Assembly (NCBI RefSeq): GCF_020171345.1
Contig: NZ_JAIUZM010000001.1
Coordinates: 744,001-808,000 of the forward strand
DNA: 64,000 bases
Source of the DNA: Microbulbifer agarilyticus
Lineage (GTDB): Bacteria; Pseudomonadota; Gammaproteobacteria; Pseudomonadales; Cellvibrionaceae
Direction of reading: 5' to 3'
Shown: piece by piece, positions 38,585-48,161 of the stretch
Position numbering within the stretch: the stretch's first letter is position 1
Layout of the letters: each line of letters opens with the position of its first letter
Position numbers and translations under genes: made by a program
The notes under the pieces: generated by a model
Seen by the model: the letters and a program-made list of their open reading frames with translations, nothing else
What the model was told of the DNA's origin: nothing
Database searches by the model: none

Positions 38585-38877
38585 GAGGCATTCCTTTGCG
38601 TTGTTATGCAAGGAAGATAGCAGGTGTGTCGAGGCTAAGCGATGGAGTTTTGACGGCCGCCCCAAAAGACGATCGATATGGCAAAGAAGTTATTTGTTGG
38701 CTAAGTGACTGAAGCAATCGATTGCGAAAAATTGAGTTTTTCACCAATCACCGGGACAATTAACAATAGGTACTATCCCGTCTGCCCCCCACACACAGAT
38801 AACACGTCCATTTGCGAATAACGAAAACTGTAAATTTTATCGAGATACTAAAGGCTATCGCACTTGTTAAAACTTAC

Positions 38878-39399
38878 TCAGATTGCTTTTTTACTATTTT
38901 TACACTGATATTCAAAATCCCTCTTACCGCCCCAATTAACTAGCCCCATATGTATATTTCCCGGCGCTAAAATTTCCGGTGAATACTCGCACGCTCTATC
39001 TAGCAACCCCATGCCAGTTGATAGGCCCACCTCAAATGCGCCCGTTTTATTAGTTTTCTTAAGTATGAATGTTCCCAAATAGGTAACCTCCCCATTCTTC
39101 ACTTCAAATTCGAGCGGATTCGCAAGTGGTATATCCAAGCCATTGACAAGACCGTTCATTAGCTCACTGCAGTCAAAATGAATAATTCTATAGATCCCCG
39201 AACGGAGTGAATGAACGGGCTTTCTCGAGGCCAAATGTGTTATACGGCCTCGATTATATAGCGCTAGCTTGCAGTCTTTACGCCGACTGTCATCCTTTAA
39301 GTAAAAATCGAAGACAACATAACCTGCGCCAGACTGAACATCCTCAATTGAGGCGCATGCGGATAAAAAAGTAATCGCTAACAAAGTGGCCCACTTCAA
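38878..39399 (-). CDS. Hypothetical lipoprotein in AT-rich DNA
   Basis: A 173-residue protein with a short lipoprotein signal, MKWATLLAITFLSAC (Cys15). The body contains VVFDFYLKDDSRRKDCKLALYNRG, LRSGIYRIIHFDCSEL and VTYLGTFILKK, and reads like a beta-rich periplasmic domain. I do not recognise the family. The codon use is much more AT-rich than its neighbours (for example runs of TTTTTA and AATT), and the flanks from about 38700 to 39580 are AT-rich too, which suggests recent acquisition. Confidence 0.75.
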   Translation of the reverse strand: MKWATLLAITFLSACASIEDVQSGAGYVVFDFYLKDDSRRKDCKLALYNRGRITHLASRKPVHSLRSGIYRIIHFDCSELMNGLVNGLDIPLANPLEFEVKNGEVTYLGTFILKKTNKTGAFEVGLSTGMGLLDRACEYSPEILAPGNIHMGLVNWGGKRDFEYQCKNSKKAI

Positions 39400-39585
39400 C
39401 TAGTTCACCTAGGTTGCTTTCTATTAATGTAATTATTTAAGGACTTCCACAGCCCAAAATACGTGGTAATTTGCCATCGACTAAGGTTTACCCGTAGCCA
39501 CGCAAAATATAGTCGAAAATCAAATAGTCGACTTAAGCGACATTATTGGGAACACATAGACTACCAGTGGATAATTTTGAAACGT

Positions 39586-40032
39586 ATGACGTTCTTATCG
39601 GCTCCAATTCTAGCGCCATTGTTTCGGGCTGCTCACACCCTGATTATTGCGGCAATATTCAGCCTTTGCGGTTGTGCCACTACCGCAGGCTTAAGCTGCA
39701 AACCGGGCGAACAGCTGGAAATCCACGACCAACTTTTCTTCGGCACAGAAACATTCACTGGTGAAGTATCAGACGCCGAGTGGCGGGATTTCCTTGCCAA
39801 CGCGGTGTCACCGCGCTTCCCCAACGGATTTACGGTTCTCTCTGGCAGGGGACAGTGGCGCGGTAGCAGTGGCGAGATTGTACGTGAGCGCAGCAAGGTG
39901 TTGTTGCTGGTGCATCGGGAAACGGCAGGGTCCGACACCGCCATTAACGAGCTTGTGGATATCTACAAGCAGCGTTTTCAACAGGAGTCGGTACTGCGGG
40001 TGCGCAGCCCGGTGTGTGTTTCCTTCCGCTAA
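39586..40032 (+). CDS. DUF3574 lipoprotein-like protein
   Basis: A 148-residue protein. The N-terminus has a hydrophobic signal ending FSLCGC, a likely lipobox. The body, DQLFFGTETFTGEVSDAEWRDFLANAVSPRFPNGFTVLSGRGQWRG and ERSKVLLLVHRETAGSDTAINELVDIYKQRFQQESVLRV, fits DUF3574, a small periplasmic family of unknown role. I chose ATG 39586; the frame upstream is AT-rich and does not look coding. Confidence 0.82.
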   Translation: MTFLSAPILAPLFRAAHTLIIAAIFSLCGCATTAGLSCKPGEQLEIHDQLFFGTETFTGEVSDAEWRDFLANAVSPRFPNGFTVLSGRGQWRGSSGEIVRERSKVLLLVHRETAGSDTAINELVDIYKQRFQQESVLRVRSPVCVSFR

Positions 40033-40217
40033 ATCGCATTGTTACCCGTTTGCTTTGCCAGCCTCAAACGAAACCAGACGTGCAACAAGATAGGTGAGGG
40101 TTGGCGCAGCCATGGCCGAACTGTTCCGACGGGTATCAATTTGCCTACACTGAGTTTCTTAAACCGTGACACCTGTCATGCTACCGAGCAGCAGTGCGCC
40201 AAGGATAATTCGTCGAA

Positions 40218-40718
40218 ATGGGAAAGAAATACCTCTATAAAAGCTGGCGACGGGCTTTTGGACACATGTTTGCCCTCGTATTCGCATTGGTGTCGTTGGG
40301 CATTGTGGTATCGACGGTGGTTAGTGCCATTGTCAGTATTTTCGAGGGAGAAGGAGTATCCAGCGCCACCAATATCGCTTACATACTTGTCAATACGGCA
40401 ACCAATTTTGTTGTTGCATTGACCATTTTCGAGTTGGCCTATTTGATCGATTTAGAGCTCGCGGTACCTCCGGGGTCTGAGCCCAGTGTTACCGAAATCC
40501 TGCAACGTGACTTACCGCGCTTCATCGGCACCATTATTTGCGCTGTCGCACTTGAGGGGCTGATTTTGATCCTCAAATACAATACCGAACAGGCCTATGA
40601 TCGTATTTATATTGCGGTTGCCGTGATATTGAGCGCGGCATTATTGCTGGTGGCGTTAGCGCTCTATCTGAAATGGTTCCCCCTGGGGAAAACACTGGAG
40701 CACCACAAGGCGCCATAG
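40218..40718 (+). CDS. Hypothetical four-helix membrane protein
   Basis: A 166-residue protein with about four transmembrane segments: MFALVFALVSLGIVVSTVVSAIVSIF, AYILVNTATNFVVALTIFELAYLI, FIGTIICAVALEGLILIL and IYIAVAVILSAALLLVALALYL. I do not recognise the family. Conserved-looking charged residues (ELAYLIDLELAVP) lie between helices 2 and 3. It is alone, with 185 bases to DUF3574 upstream and no evident partner. Confidence 0.75.
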   Translation: MGKKYLYKSWRRAFGHMFALVFALVSLGIVVSTVVSAIVSIFEGEGVSSATNIAYILVNTATNFVVALTIFELAYLIDLELAVPPGSEPSVTEILQRDLPRFIGTIICAVALEGLILILKYNTEQAYDRIYIAVAVILSAALLLVALALYLKWFPLGKTLEHHKAP

Positions 40719-41006
40719 CCTGCTAAGCAAAGCGACTGTGTGTATGGCTGTATTCGCCGGAGCACTATTGCGCGCTCGTTTTTAGGCATTCCAGCGCCAG
40801 TGGTTTCTCCCAGCCAAAAACCGAAACCAGACCCTAGCCTCCAGTCATCTTTCTCCTATTCGACCGGCCGCCACCACCGCTCAGTTCGCCGACGTGTTAC
40901 CGCCTAGATTTTCGTTTCACCCCCATTTTCAGCAATTTCGTCGAGCCAATGCATCTAAACCAATATTTATGTGCATCAATACTCCAACTTTCAGGAGAAT
41001 TGACTT

Positions 41007-41972
41007 ATGCGATGGATTGCGATTTTAGCCAGCGCGACGCTGGCTGCATGTAGCAGCTCGACGACACTGCCCGGGAATACTGCTGCCGGGAGTGAAGAAC
41101 TCAGTGCGCGCGTTGCCCCACTTATCCACAGTGCAGACGCAGCCAGCGGGCTGCCACTTACAAGCACGTCTCTGTCCCCTTTGCCCTGGGAACAGGAGGG
41201 GCAGCTGCCCCCACAGACAGATCTGCAGCCGCTGGCGCCGGATCTGCTCGCGGTATCGCCGGAAATGAAAGCGTTTGTGGATTCGATCGACCCGTCACTT
41301 TCACCCAACCAGCGTATGCGGCAAATTTTGCGCACGCTGCGCCAGCAGCGGTTTTATATGGAGTACGATCTGGATACCACGGCCACTGCTGCTGAAGCGT
41401 TTTCACAGCAGCGGGGCAACTGTATTTCGTTTGCCGCGATGATTGTGGCGCTGGCGCGGGAGGTGGGCGTACCGGCGCACTTCAACCAGGTGCACGTACC
41501 ACAGGAGCGGCGCGCCACCCGCAGCAACAGTGGGCGGGTACTGGTCGAGAACGTCCTGCATATCAATGCGGAAATATCCTATGGGTGGAGCACGCGGATT
41601 GTGGAGATGAATTTTGAGCCACGCTCGCGCTACCGCCACGAGAAGCTTTCGGATGAGGACGTACAGGCGCTGTACCTGAATAACCTGGCCTTGAACGAAG
41701 CGCGGGACGGGAACATCGACACGGCGATCGGCATGACCCGCGAGGCGCTGACACTAACACCGGAATCTTCGGTGGTGTGGAATACCCTTGGCTATCTGTA
41801 CCGACGTCAGGGCAGCCTGGATCTGGCGGAGCTGAGTTATACCCGTGCCATTTCCCTGGACAATTCAAATATCGCCGCCAAGAGAAACCTACAGCGGGTG
41901 TACCAGCTGCAAAGCCGACGTGAGCTGCTGCAGGCGGCCGGGTCACCACAGAATTCAGGTCAGGATTCCTGA
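41007..41972 (+). CDS. Transglutaminase-like/TPR lipoprotein
   Basis: A 321-residue protein with signal ending LAAC (Cys15). A transglutaminase-like core has Cys in QQRGNCISFAAMIVALAREVGVPAHF and His in ENVLHINAEI; the third catalytic position may be Asn (IVEMNFEP) instead of Asp, so activity is uncertain. Two TPR units follow (residues 225-300; LALNEARDGNIDTAIGMTREAL, then SVVWNTLGYLYRRQGSLDLAELSYTRAI). AGGAG precedes the ATG. Its last 13 bases overlap the 3' end of the opposing ABC exporter gene. Confidence 0.85.
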   Translation: MRWIAILASATLAACSSSTTLPGNTAAGSEELSARVAPLIHSADAASGLPLTSTSLSPLPWEQEGQLPPQTDLQPLAPDLLAVSPEMKAFVDSIDPSLSPNQRMRQILRTLRQQRFYMEYDLDTTATAAEAFSQQRGNCISFAAMIVALAREVGVPAHFNQVHVPQERRATRSNSGRVLVENVLHINAEISYGWSTRIVEMNFEPRSRYRHEKLSDEDVQALYLNNLALNEARDGNIDTAIGMTREALTLTPESSVVWNTLGYLYRRQGSLDLAELSYTRAISLDNSNIAAKRNLQRVYQLQSRRELLQAAGSPQNSGQDS

Positions 41973-43816
41973 GTTTGCGCCTCGCGAAATTGCAGCTCGG
42001 CGAGGCGTTTGTACAGTGGGGAGCTTTCCACCAATTGCTGATGTCGACCCTGGGCAACCAGGCGCCCATTTTCCAGCACGGCGATATTGTCCGCGTGCAG
42101 AATGGTGGCAAGGCGGTGGGCAATAATAATTGTGGTGCGATCGTTCATCAGCGTTTCTAGCGCACGCTGCACATGGTGTTCGCTCTCGGCGTCGAGCGCA
42201 CTGGTAGCTTCGTCCAGCAATAGAATTTTTGGGTCTTTAAGAATGGCCCGGGCAATGGCCAGACGCTGTCGCTGCCCACCGGAAAGCCGCGCGCCCTGCT
42301 CGCCCAGGTGACTGTTGTAACCATCCGGAAGTTGCTCAATAAATTCATGGGCGTGGGCGGCCTTGGCGGCGGCAACGACTTCCGCATCGCTGGCATCGGG
42401 CTTGCCGTAGCGTAGGTTGTACCAGACGTCTGCGGTAAACAGTGCGGGCTGCTGTGGTACCACCGCCATCTGACTGCGCAACATCGCAGTATCGAGATCG
42501 CGAATATCGATTCCGTTTAACGTAATGCACCCACTTTGCGGATCGTAAAAGCGCTGCAGCAAATCCATCATCGTGGATTTACCCGCGCCCGAAGGTCCGA
42601 CGAGAGCCAGACTTTTGCCCGTGGGCACATCTAGGCTCAACTCTTCCAATGCAGGTTTATCCGGCCGCGAGGGATAGTGGAAAGTGACTCCCTCAAAAGC
42701 GAGCTCGGCTTCACCTTCTGCGCCGTCGACCGTGCTCTCTGCATCTTGCCCACCGGTTTGAGATGACGCGATTGTACTGACCGGGATTTCCGCTTCGACA
42801 TTCAGCAGGTCGATCAACCGTTCGGTGGCACCGGTGGCACGCTGCAGCTCGCTATAAACCTCGGAAATGGTGGCCACCGCCGACCCCATCATCACCGCAT
42901 AAAAAACAAAAGCGGCGAGGTCACCGCTGGTGATGCGCCCGGCAATCATGTCGTTGCCACCGACCCAGATCAGGCCGCTGACCGCGCCGAACATCATCAA
43001 TATCACTACCGCAATAAGCAGCGAACGCTGGCGCACGCGCCGCTTGGCAACGCCAAACGCGATTTCCACTTCACCAGAAAACGCCTGCATTTCATACCGC
43101 TCACGGGTGTAGCTCTGCACGGTTTTAATATGCTGGATAATTTCTCCAGCGTAGCTGCCCACATCGGCAATGGAGTCCTGGCTTGCCTTGGAGAGTTTGC
43201 GCACCCGGCGCCCGTAAAGGGTAATCGGCAGCAGCACCAGCGGTACGCCGATCAGTACCATCAGGCTTAACTTCAAATTGGTGAATAATAGAAGAATCAG
43301 CGCACCGACAAACATCAGCGCACTGCGCAGCGCCATGGAAAACGAGGTACCGATGATCTGCTGCAGCAGGGTGGTATCGGTGGTGAGGCGAGACATAATC
43401 TCGCCGCTGCGGTTGGTTTCGAAATAGCTCGGATGCAGGGTAACGATATGATCGAATACCGCCTTGCGCAGATCCGCCACGACCCGCTCGCCCAGCCAGG
43501 AAACCAGATAGTGCCGGGTGTAGGTGCCCAGGGCCATCAGCACGGCGAGCACCATAATAATAAACACCGCGTGGGACAGCGCTTGGGTGGAATCGCCGGT
43601 TAGGCCCTCATCCACCAGCAGCCGCACGCCCTGGCCGATGGACAGGGTGATAGCCGCGGTAAAAACCAACGCCACCGCTGCACACATCAGCACCAGCTTG
43701 TAGGGCCGCACGAATGGCCACAGCGCCCTGGCCATGGCGCCAGCGCTTACACTTGAAGATTTTGGTGATAGCGACGGAGCAGAGTCGGTTGCGGTGGGCG
43801 CAGGGGAGTCCGGCAT
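41960..43816 (-). CDS. ABC exporter half-transporter (MsbA/LmrA type)
   Basis: A 618-residue fusion of six helices (about 35-330) with an ATPase (about 370-605). Walker A is GPSGAGKST, the Q-loop is AVVPQQPALF, the signature is ARLSGGQRQRLAIARAIL, Walker B is ILLLDEATSALD, and the switch His is in IIIAHRL. It should act as a homodimer exporting a lipid or drug. The N-terminus is Ser/Pro-rich. The linker before the ATPase (residues 345-370; TIASSQTGGQDAESTVDGAEGE) is longer and more acidic than usual. Substrate unknown; the essential msbA copy may be elsewhere. Confidence 0.93.
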   Translation of the reverse strand: MPDSPAPTATDSAPSLSPKSSSVSAGAMARALWPFVRPYKLVLMCAAVALVFTAAITLSIGQGVRLLVDEGLTGDSTQALSHAVFIIMVLAVLMALGTYTRHYLVSWLGERVVADLRKAVFDHIVTLHPSYFETNRSGEIMSRLTTDTTLLQQIIGTSFSMALRSALMFVGALILLLFTNLKLSLMVLIGVPLVLLPITLYGRRVRKLSKASQDSIADVGSYAGEIIQHIKTVQSYTRERYEMQAFSGEVEIAFGVAKRRVRQRSLLIAVVILMMFGAVSGLIWVGGNDMIAGRITSGDLAAFVFYAVMMGSAVATISEVYSELQRATGATERLIDLLNVEAEIPVSTIASSQTGGQDAESTVDGAEGEAELAFEGVTFHYPSRPDKPALEELSLDVPTGKSLALVGPSGAGKSTMMDLLQRFYDPQSGCITLNGIDIRDLDTAMLRSQMAVVPQQPALFTADVWYNLRYGKPDASDAEVVAAAKAAHAHEFIEQLPDGYNSHLGEQGARLSGGQRQRLAIARAILKDPKILLLDEATSALDAESEHHVQRALETLMNDRTTIIIAHRLATILHADNIAVLENGRLVAQGRHQQLVESSPLYKRLAELQFREAQTQES

Positions 43817-43913
43817 AAAGAGAGCCTTCTGTATAAATCAAACCGCGATAGTATGCCGTTGCCCGCCTTCAGGCCAGACTGGAGAGCCCGTTCCCCCAAT
43901 AGTCGTTTCACAT

Positions 43914-45554
43914 TTACAATTTGGCGGAGAGCTCGCGAATCTCGCGGTTTAAAATCCGGTCGTTATCGCTGTAGTCCATGGGGATATCGATCAGGTGTAT
44001 CCCCCCTTCCTGCATACAACGTTCAATCGTGGGGCGAACATCTTCGGTGTGTTCTATACGGTGGCCGCTGGCCCCATAGGACTCTGCGTAGGCAACAAAA
44101 TCCGGGTTGCCAAAATCCAACCCAAAGTCGTGGAAATTCATCTGCGACTGCTTCCACTTGATCATGCCGTAGCCGTCGTCACGCAGAATTAAAATCACCA
44201 GGTCGAGCTGCAGGCGCACCGCCGTTTCCAGCTCTTGGGAATTCATCATAAATCCGCCGTCGCCACAGATCGCCACCACACTGCGATCCGGGTGCACCAG
44301 CTTGGCGGCCATGGCGGATGGGAGCCCGGCGCCCATGGTGGCGAGGGCATTGTCGAGCAGCACGGTATTGGGCTTGTGCGCTTGGTAGTTGCGCGCAAAC
44401 CAGATCTTATACATGCCATTGTCCAGCGCGATGATGCCGTTATCCGGCACCGCCTCGCGCACCTCTTTTATCAAACGCTGAGTCTTTACCGGGAAGCTCG
44501 CGTCCTGTGCGCCGTCCACAATATGCTTGCGCAGCGCATCGCGAATACGGTGCGCGTCGGTGAAGCTCCAGTGGCTTTGCGGCTCGAGCTTTTCTTTTAT
44601 CTGCCACAGGCTGTTGGCGATATCCCCCACCACTTCAATCTGCGGGAAATATACCGGGTCGACCTGCGCGGAACTGAAGTTAATATGCACCACTTCCGGC
44701 CCGCCCGGGCGCATAAAGAACGGGGGTTTTTCCACAACATCGTGACCGACATTGATTATGAGATCGGCCTGGTCAATGGCGCGGTGCACGAAGTCACCGT
44801 CGGACAAGGCGGTGTTGCCGATAAAGTGCGAGCCCGCTTCGTCGATCACGCCTTTGCCCATCTGCGTGGTCACTGCGGGGATACCAAACTTTTCCACAAA
44901 TTCCCGCAGCATCTTTGCAGTGAGTTTGCGGTTGGCACCGGCGCCGATTAACAGCAGCGGCTTGCGCGCGGCAGCGATGGCCTGCACCGCCTGGCACACC
45001 GCTTTATTCTCGGCAATGGGGCGGCGGGTATAGCTGGGCTCCAGCACCGGCATGGTGGAGTGCTCGCGGGCGATATCTTCCGGCAGTTCCAGGTGCGTCG
45101 CACCGGGCCGCTCTTCCTCCGCCTGCCGAAATGCCTCGCGCACATGCGCCGGCACATTGTCGCCACTGACGATCACCTTGGTGAACTTGGTCAGCGGCTG
45201 CATCATGTCGACGATGTCGATAATCTGGAAGCGCCCCTGCTTCGAGCTTTTGATCGGCTTCTGGCCGGTAACCATGACCATCGGCATGGCGCCGAGCTGC
45301 GCGTAGGCGGCCGCGGTCACCAGGTTGGTAGCACCGGGGCCTAGGGTAGAGAGGCACACGCCGGCGTTGCCGGTCAGCCGCCCGTAGGTGGCCGCCATAA
45401 AACCGGCCGCCTGCTCATGGCGGCCTATCACCAGCCGGATCTTGGAACCGCGCAGGGATTCCAACAGATCCAGGTTTTCTTCTCCGGGGATGCCAAAAAC
45501 GAACTCGACGCCTTCCGCTTCCAGTGCGCGCACAAACAGATCCGATGCTTTCAC
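43914..45554 (-). CDS. Acetolactate synthase, stand-alone catalytic subunit
   Basis: A 546-residue TPP enzyme joining two pyruvates to 2-acetolactate. The activating Glu is in GRHEQAAGFMAATYGRLTG, and the TPP/Mg motif is GDGGFMMNSQELETAVRLQLDLVILILRD. FGIPGEENLDLLESL at the start is typical of catabolic (AlsS/BudB-like) or stand-alone forms. No regulatory subunit gene (ilvN/ilvH) adjoins it. I chose the GTG at 45554, four bases after GGGAG; a TTG one codon upstream is too close to that site. Isoleucine/valine synthesis or overflow metabolism are both possible roles. Confidence 0.88.
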   Translation of the reverse strand: MKASDLFVRALEAEGVEFVFGIPGEENLDLLESLRGSKIRLVIGRHEQAAGFMAATYGRLTGNAGVCLSTLGPGATNLVTAAAYAQLGAMPMVMVTGQKPIKSSKQGRFQIIDIVDMMQPLTKFTKVIVSGDNVPAHVREAFRQAEEERPGATHLELPEDIAREHSTMPVLEPSYTRRPIAENKAVCQAVQAIAAARKPLLLIGAGANRKLTAKMLREFVEKFGIPAVTTQMGKGVIDEAGSHFIGNTALSDGDFVHRAIDQADLIINVGHDVVEKPPFFMRPGGPEVVHINFSSAQVDPVYFPQIEVVGDIANSLWQIKEKLEPQSHWSFTDAHRIRDALRKHIVDGAQDASFPVKTQRLIKEVREAVPDNGIIALDNGMYKIWFARNYQAHKPNTVLLDNALATMGAGLPSAMAAKLVHPDRSVVAICGDGGFMMNSQELETAVRLQLDLVILILRDDGYGMIKWKQSQMNFHDFGLDFGNPDFVAYAESYGASGHRIEHTEDVRPTIERCMQEGGIHLIDIPMDYSDNDRILNREIRELSAKL

Positions 45555-45557
45555 CAA

Positions 45558-45868
45558 ACTCCCTCTCTAATGCCTTCGCCAGGGGCCATATCTAGCGCCA
45601 CCGCTACCCCGCTGAGCCCCGGGAATGCGCCGATCCAATTGCAATAGCAGCGTAGCAGACGCGCCATGTTTCCAGTCCCGCCCATATTAACTGGCGAACT
45701 CAACCATCTTGTTGCTGACCTCACAGTCTGGCGCCGAAAGCCTTGAAAGTGCCCCATAAGTTCCGGTACATTGCGCGCCTATTTTTTAGCCATAGTTTTT
45801 AGCCAGAGAGTGACTTCCAAGTCGCTCCGTGTGTCGGGAAGGATTCCGCCAGCTCACTTGAGGTAACC
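45558..45868. other. Divergent promoter region before the Tsx-like gene
   Basis: The region between acetolactate synthase and the Tsx-like gene holds two copies of TTTTTAGCCA (ending 45792 and 45805, 13 bases apart) and, just after them, an inverted repeat GAGTGAC-TTCCAA-GTCGCTC at 45808-45827. These could be regulatory sites or an mRNA leader structure. No purine riboswitch signature was seen. Confidence 0.45.
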
Positions 45869-46663
45869 ATGAAGCTGACCCAGTCCCTGCCCGCCCTATC
45901 CCTCTCCCTGCTGACCGGCCTGTTCGCCGCTGGCACCCAGGCCAAAACCCTGTGGAGCGACAACAGCCTGACCGCGCTGCACGGTAAGAACTACGAAGTG
46001 AACTACGGCCTGTCTACCGACGACAGCACCCGTAACGTCCTGACCTTCGAACACGTGAGCGGTCACACCTGGGGCGACCTGTTCATGTTCGGCGACTACC
46101 TCAAGTCCACCGACGGTTCTGCCGAACTGTACGGTGAAATCTCCCCGCGCCTGAGCCTAGGCAAGCTGGGTAACGATGTGGCATTTGGCCCGGTAAAAGA
46201 CGTGCTGCTGGCTGGCCAGCTGGAACTGGGCAATACCGATGACCCGGACAACCTGCTGGTAACCGGCGAACGCTTCGTCAACAAACTGGCGGGTGTGGGT
46301 TTTGACCTGGACGCGCCGGGCTTTGCCTACCTGCAGGCCAACGTTTACCACCGTAACAACGAAAAGCGTGCGGACAACGAGCAGCTGACCCTGGTTTGGG
46401 GCCTGCCGTTCACCATCGGTAGCGAATCCTTCCTGTACGACGGTTTTATCGACTGGGCCAGCGCTTCCCGCGATGTACACGCCAGCCTGAACTTTACTTC
46501 CCAGCTGAAGTGGGACATTGGCGCGCGCAGCGGCAACCCGAAGAAGCTGTACGCTGGTGTTGAGTACGTGCACTGGAACGATAAGTTCGGCATCAAGGAC
46601 GGCACCTTCGGTATCGATTCCAACGAGCGCAACATCAACCTGCTGCTGAAGTACCACTTCTAA
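45869..46663 (+). CDS. Tsx/OmpK-like nucleoside-specific outer-membrane channel
   Basis: A 264-residue beta-barrel. The signal ends AAGTQA; then KTLWSDNSLTALHGKNYEVN, RNVLTFEHVSGHTWGDLFMFGDYLKS and a C-terminal NINLLLKYHF ending in Phe, all features of the Tsx/OmpK family. It should let nucleosides or related solutes cross the outer membrane. GAGG precedes the ATG. It is followed by a purine permease 30 bases downstream, which supports a nucleobase or nucleoside uptake unit. Confidence 0.9.
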   Translation: MKLTQSLPALSLSLLTGLFAAGTQAKTLWSDNSLTALHGKNYEVNYGLSTDDSTRNVLTFEHVSGHTWGDLFMFGDYLKSTDGSAELYGEISPRLSLGKLGNDVAFGPVKDVLLAGQLELGNTDDPDNLLVTGERFVNKLAGVGFDLDAPGFAYLQANVYHRNNEKRADNEQLTLVWGLPFTIGSESFLYDGFIDWASASRDVHASLNFTSQLKWDIGARSGNPKKLYAGVEYVHWNDKFGIKDGTFGIDSNERNINLLLKYHF

Positions 46664-46694
46664 TTAATCTTCTAATTAATCGGTGCGTAATATC

Positions 46695-48038
46695 ATGAGC
46701 CAGTCGAAATCTACCGCGGCCGCCGACAGCGCGGCCCCGCAAGCGAATATCCTCGAGCGCCTGTTCAAACTTTCCGAGCGCCAGACCACTGTGCGCCAGG
46801 AAGTCATTGCCGGTCTCACCACCTTCCTGACCATGGCCTACATCATTTTCGTCAACCCGAACATCATGTCTGCTGCCGGCATGGATCAGGGCGCGGTATT
46901 TACCGCAACCTGTCTCGCCGCGGCCGTGGGCTGTTTGATCATGGGCCTGTACGCCAACTACCCGTTTGCGCTGGCACCGGGCATGGGCCTGAACGCCTTC
47001 TTCAGCTACGTGGTTGTGGGTGAAATGGGCTACAGCTGGCAGGTAGCGCTGGGTGCGGTGTTTATCTCCGGTGTGGTGTTCCTGCTGCTCAGCATCTTCA
47101 AGGTGCGCCAGTGGGTGATCGACAGCATTCCCATGTCCCTACGTCAGGCGCTGGCGGCCGGTGTGGGCCTGTTCCTGGCGATCATCGCGCTGAAGAGCGC
47201 AGGCATCGTGACCGCGAGCCCGGCCACCCTGGTAACCCTGGGTGATGTCACCTCCGCGGAAGCGGTACTGGCCGCACTGAGCTTTGTGCTGATTGCGGCG
47301 CTGGCGTACCGCCGTATGCTGGGCGCGGTGATGATCGGGATTCTGATCGTGACCGGTATTGCGCTGGCCCTGGGCAAGGTGCAGTACGGTGGCCTGGTTT
47401 CCGCACCGCCGAGCATGGCGCCGACCTTTATGCAGCTGGATATTGCCGGTGCGTTTAACGTAGGCATGATCAGCGTGATCTTCGCGTTCCTGTTTGTGGA
47501 CCTGTTCGACACCGCCGGCACCCTGCTGAGCACCGCCGACCGCGCCAAGCTGCTGGACAAAAAAGGCCAGCTGCCAGGTATGGGCAAGGCGCTGATGGCC
47601 GACAGCTCCGCGTCTGCAGTGGGTTCCCTGATGGGTTCCTCCACCACCACTACCTACGTGGAAAGTACCGCGGGTGTTGCCGCTGGCGGCCGTACCGGTC
47701 TGACCGCGGTAGTATGTGCGGGCCTGTTCCTGCTGGCGCTGTTCTTCTCGCCGCTGGTGGGTATGGTTCCGGCCTACGCGACTGCCGGTGCACTGATGTA
47801 CGTTGCGGTACTGATGACCTCCGGCCTGTCCACCATCGACTGGGATGACATTACCGAGGCGGCGCCTGCAGTGATTGCCGCGGTGATGATGCCGTTGTCG
47901 TTCTCCATCGCCAACGGCATTGCGCTCGGCTTTATCGCTTACGCGGCGATCAAGACCCTGAGTGGTCGCTCCAAAGATGTGAGCATTGCGGTGTACGCGC
48001 TGGCGGCACTGTTTGTGGCCAAGTTCATCTTCTTCTGA
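46695..48038 (+). CDS. NCS2-family purine permease (AzgA-like)
   Basis: A 447-residue transporter with about 12-14 helices. The NCS2/AzgA signature TFLTMAYIIFVNPNIMSAAGMD opens the first half; further marks are ALAPGMGLNAFFSYVVV, VDLFDTAGTLLSTADRA and SSTTTTYVESTAGVAAGGRTGLTAVV. This clade imports hypoxanthine, guanine or adenine with protons. The start may be the ATG at 46695 or a GTG four codons upstream. It pairs with the Tsx-like channel as an outer and inner membrane uptake route. Confidence 0.93.
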   Translation: MSQSKSTAAADSAAPQANILERLFKLSERQTTVRQEVIAGLTTFLTMAYIIFVNPNIMSAAGMDQGAVFTATCLAAAVGCLIMGLYANYPFALAPGMGLNAFFSYVVVGEMGYSWQVALGAVFISGVVFLLLSIFKVRQWVIDSIPMSLRQALAAGVGLFLAIIALKSAGIVTASPATLVTLGDVTSAEAVLAALSFVLIAALAYRRMLGAVMIGILIVTGIALALGKVQYGGLVSAPPSMAPTFMQLDIAGAFNVGMISVIFAFLFVDLFDTAGTLLSTADRAKLLDKKGQLPGMGKALMADSSASAVGSLMGSSTTTTYVESTAGVAAGGRTGLTAVVCAGLFLLALFFSPLVGMVPAYATAGALMYVAVLMTSGLSTIDWDDITEAAPAVIAAVMMPLSFSIANGIALGFIAYAAIKTLSGRSKDVSIAVYALAALFVAKFIFF

Positions 48039-48161
48039 TGCGCTTGGGCGGCGCGCGCCTGTTGCGGGTGCGCGCCGATTCTCCTTTTCTTCCCCTTCTT
48101 TTTCTTTCTTACCTTTCGCTCCCTTTTCCTCTCTGCAAAAACCTCCTCTCTGCAGAAACGA

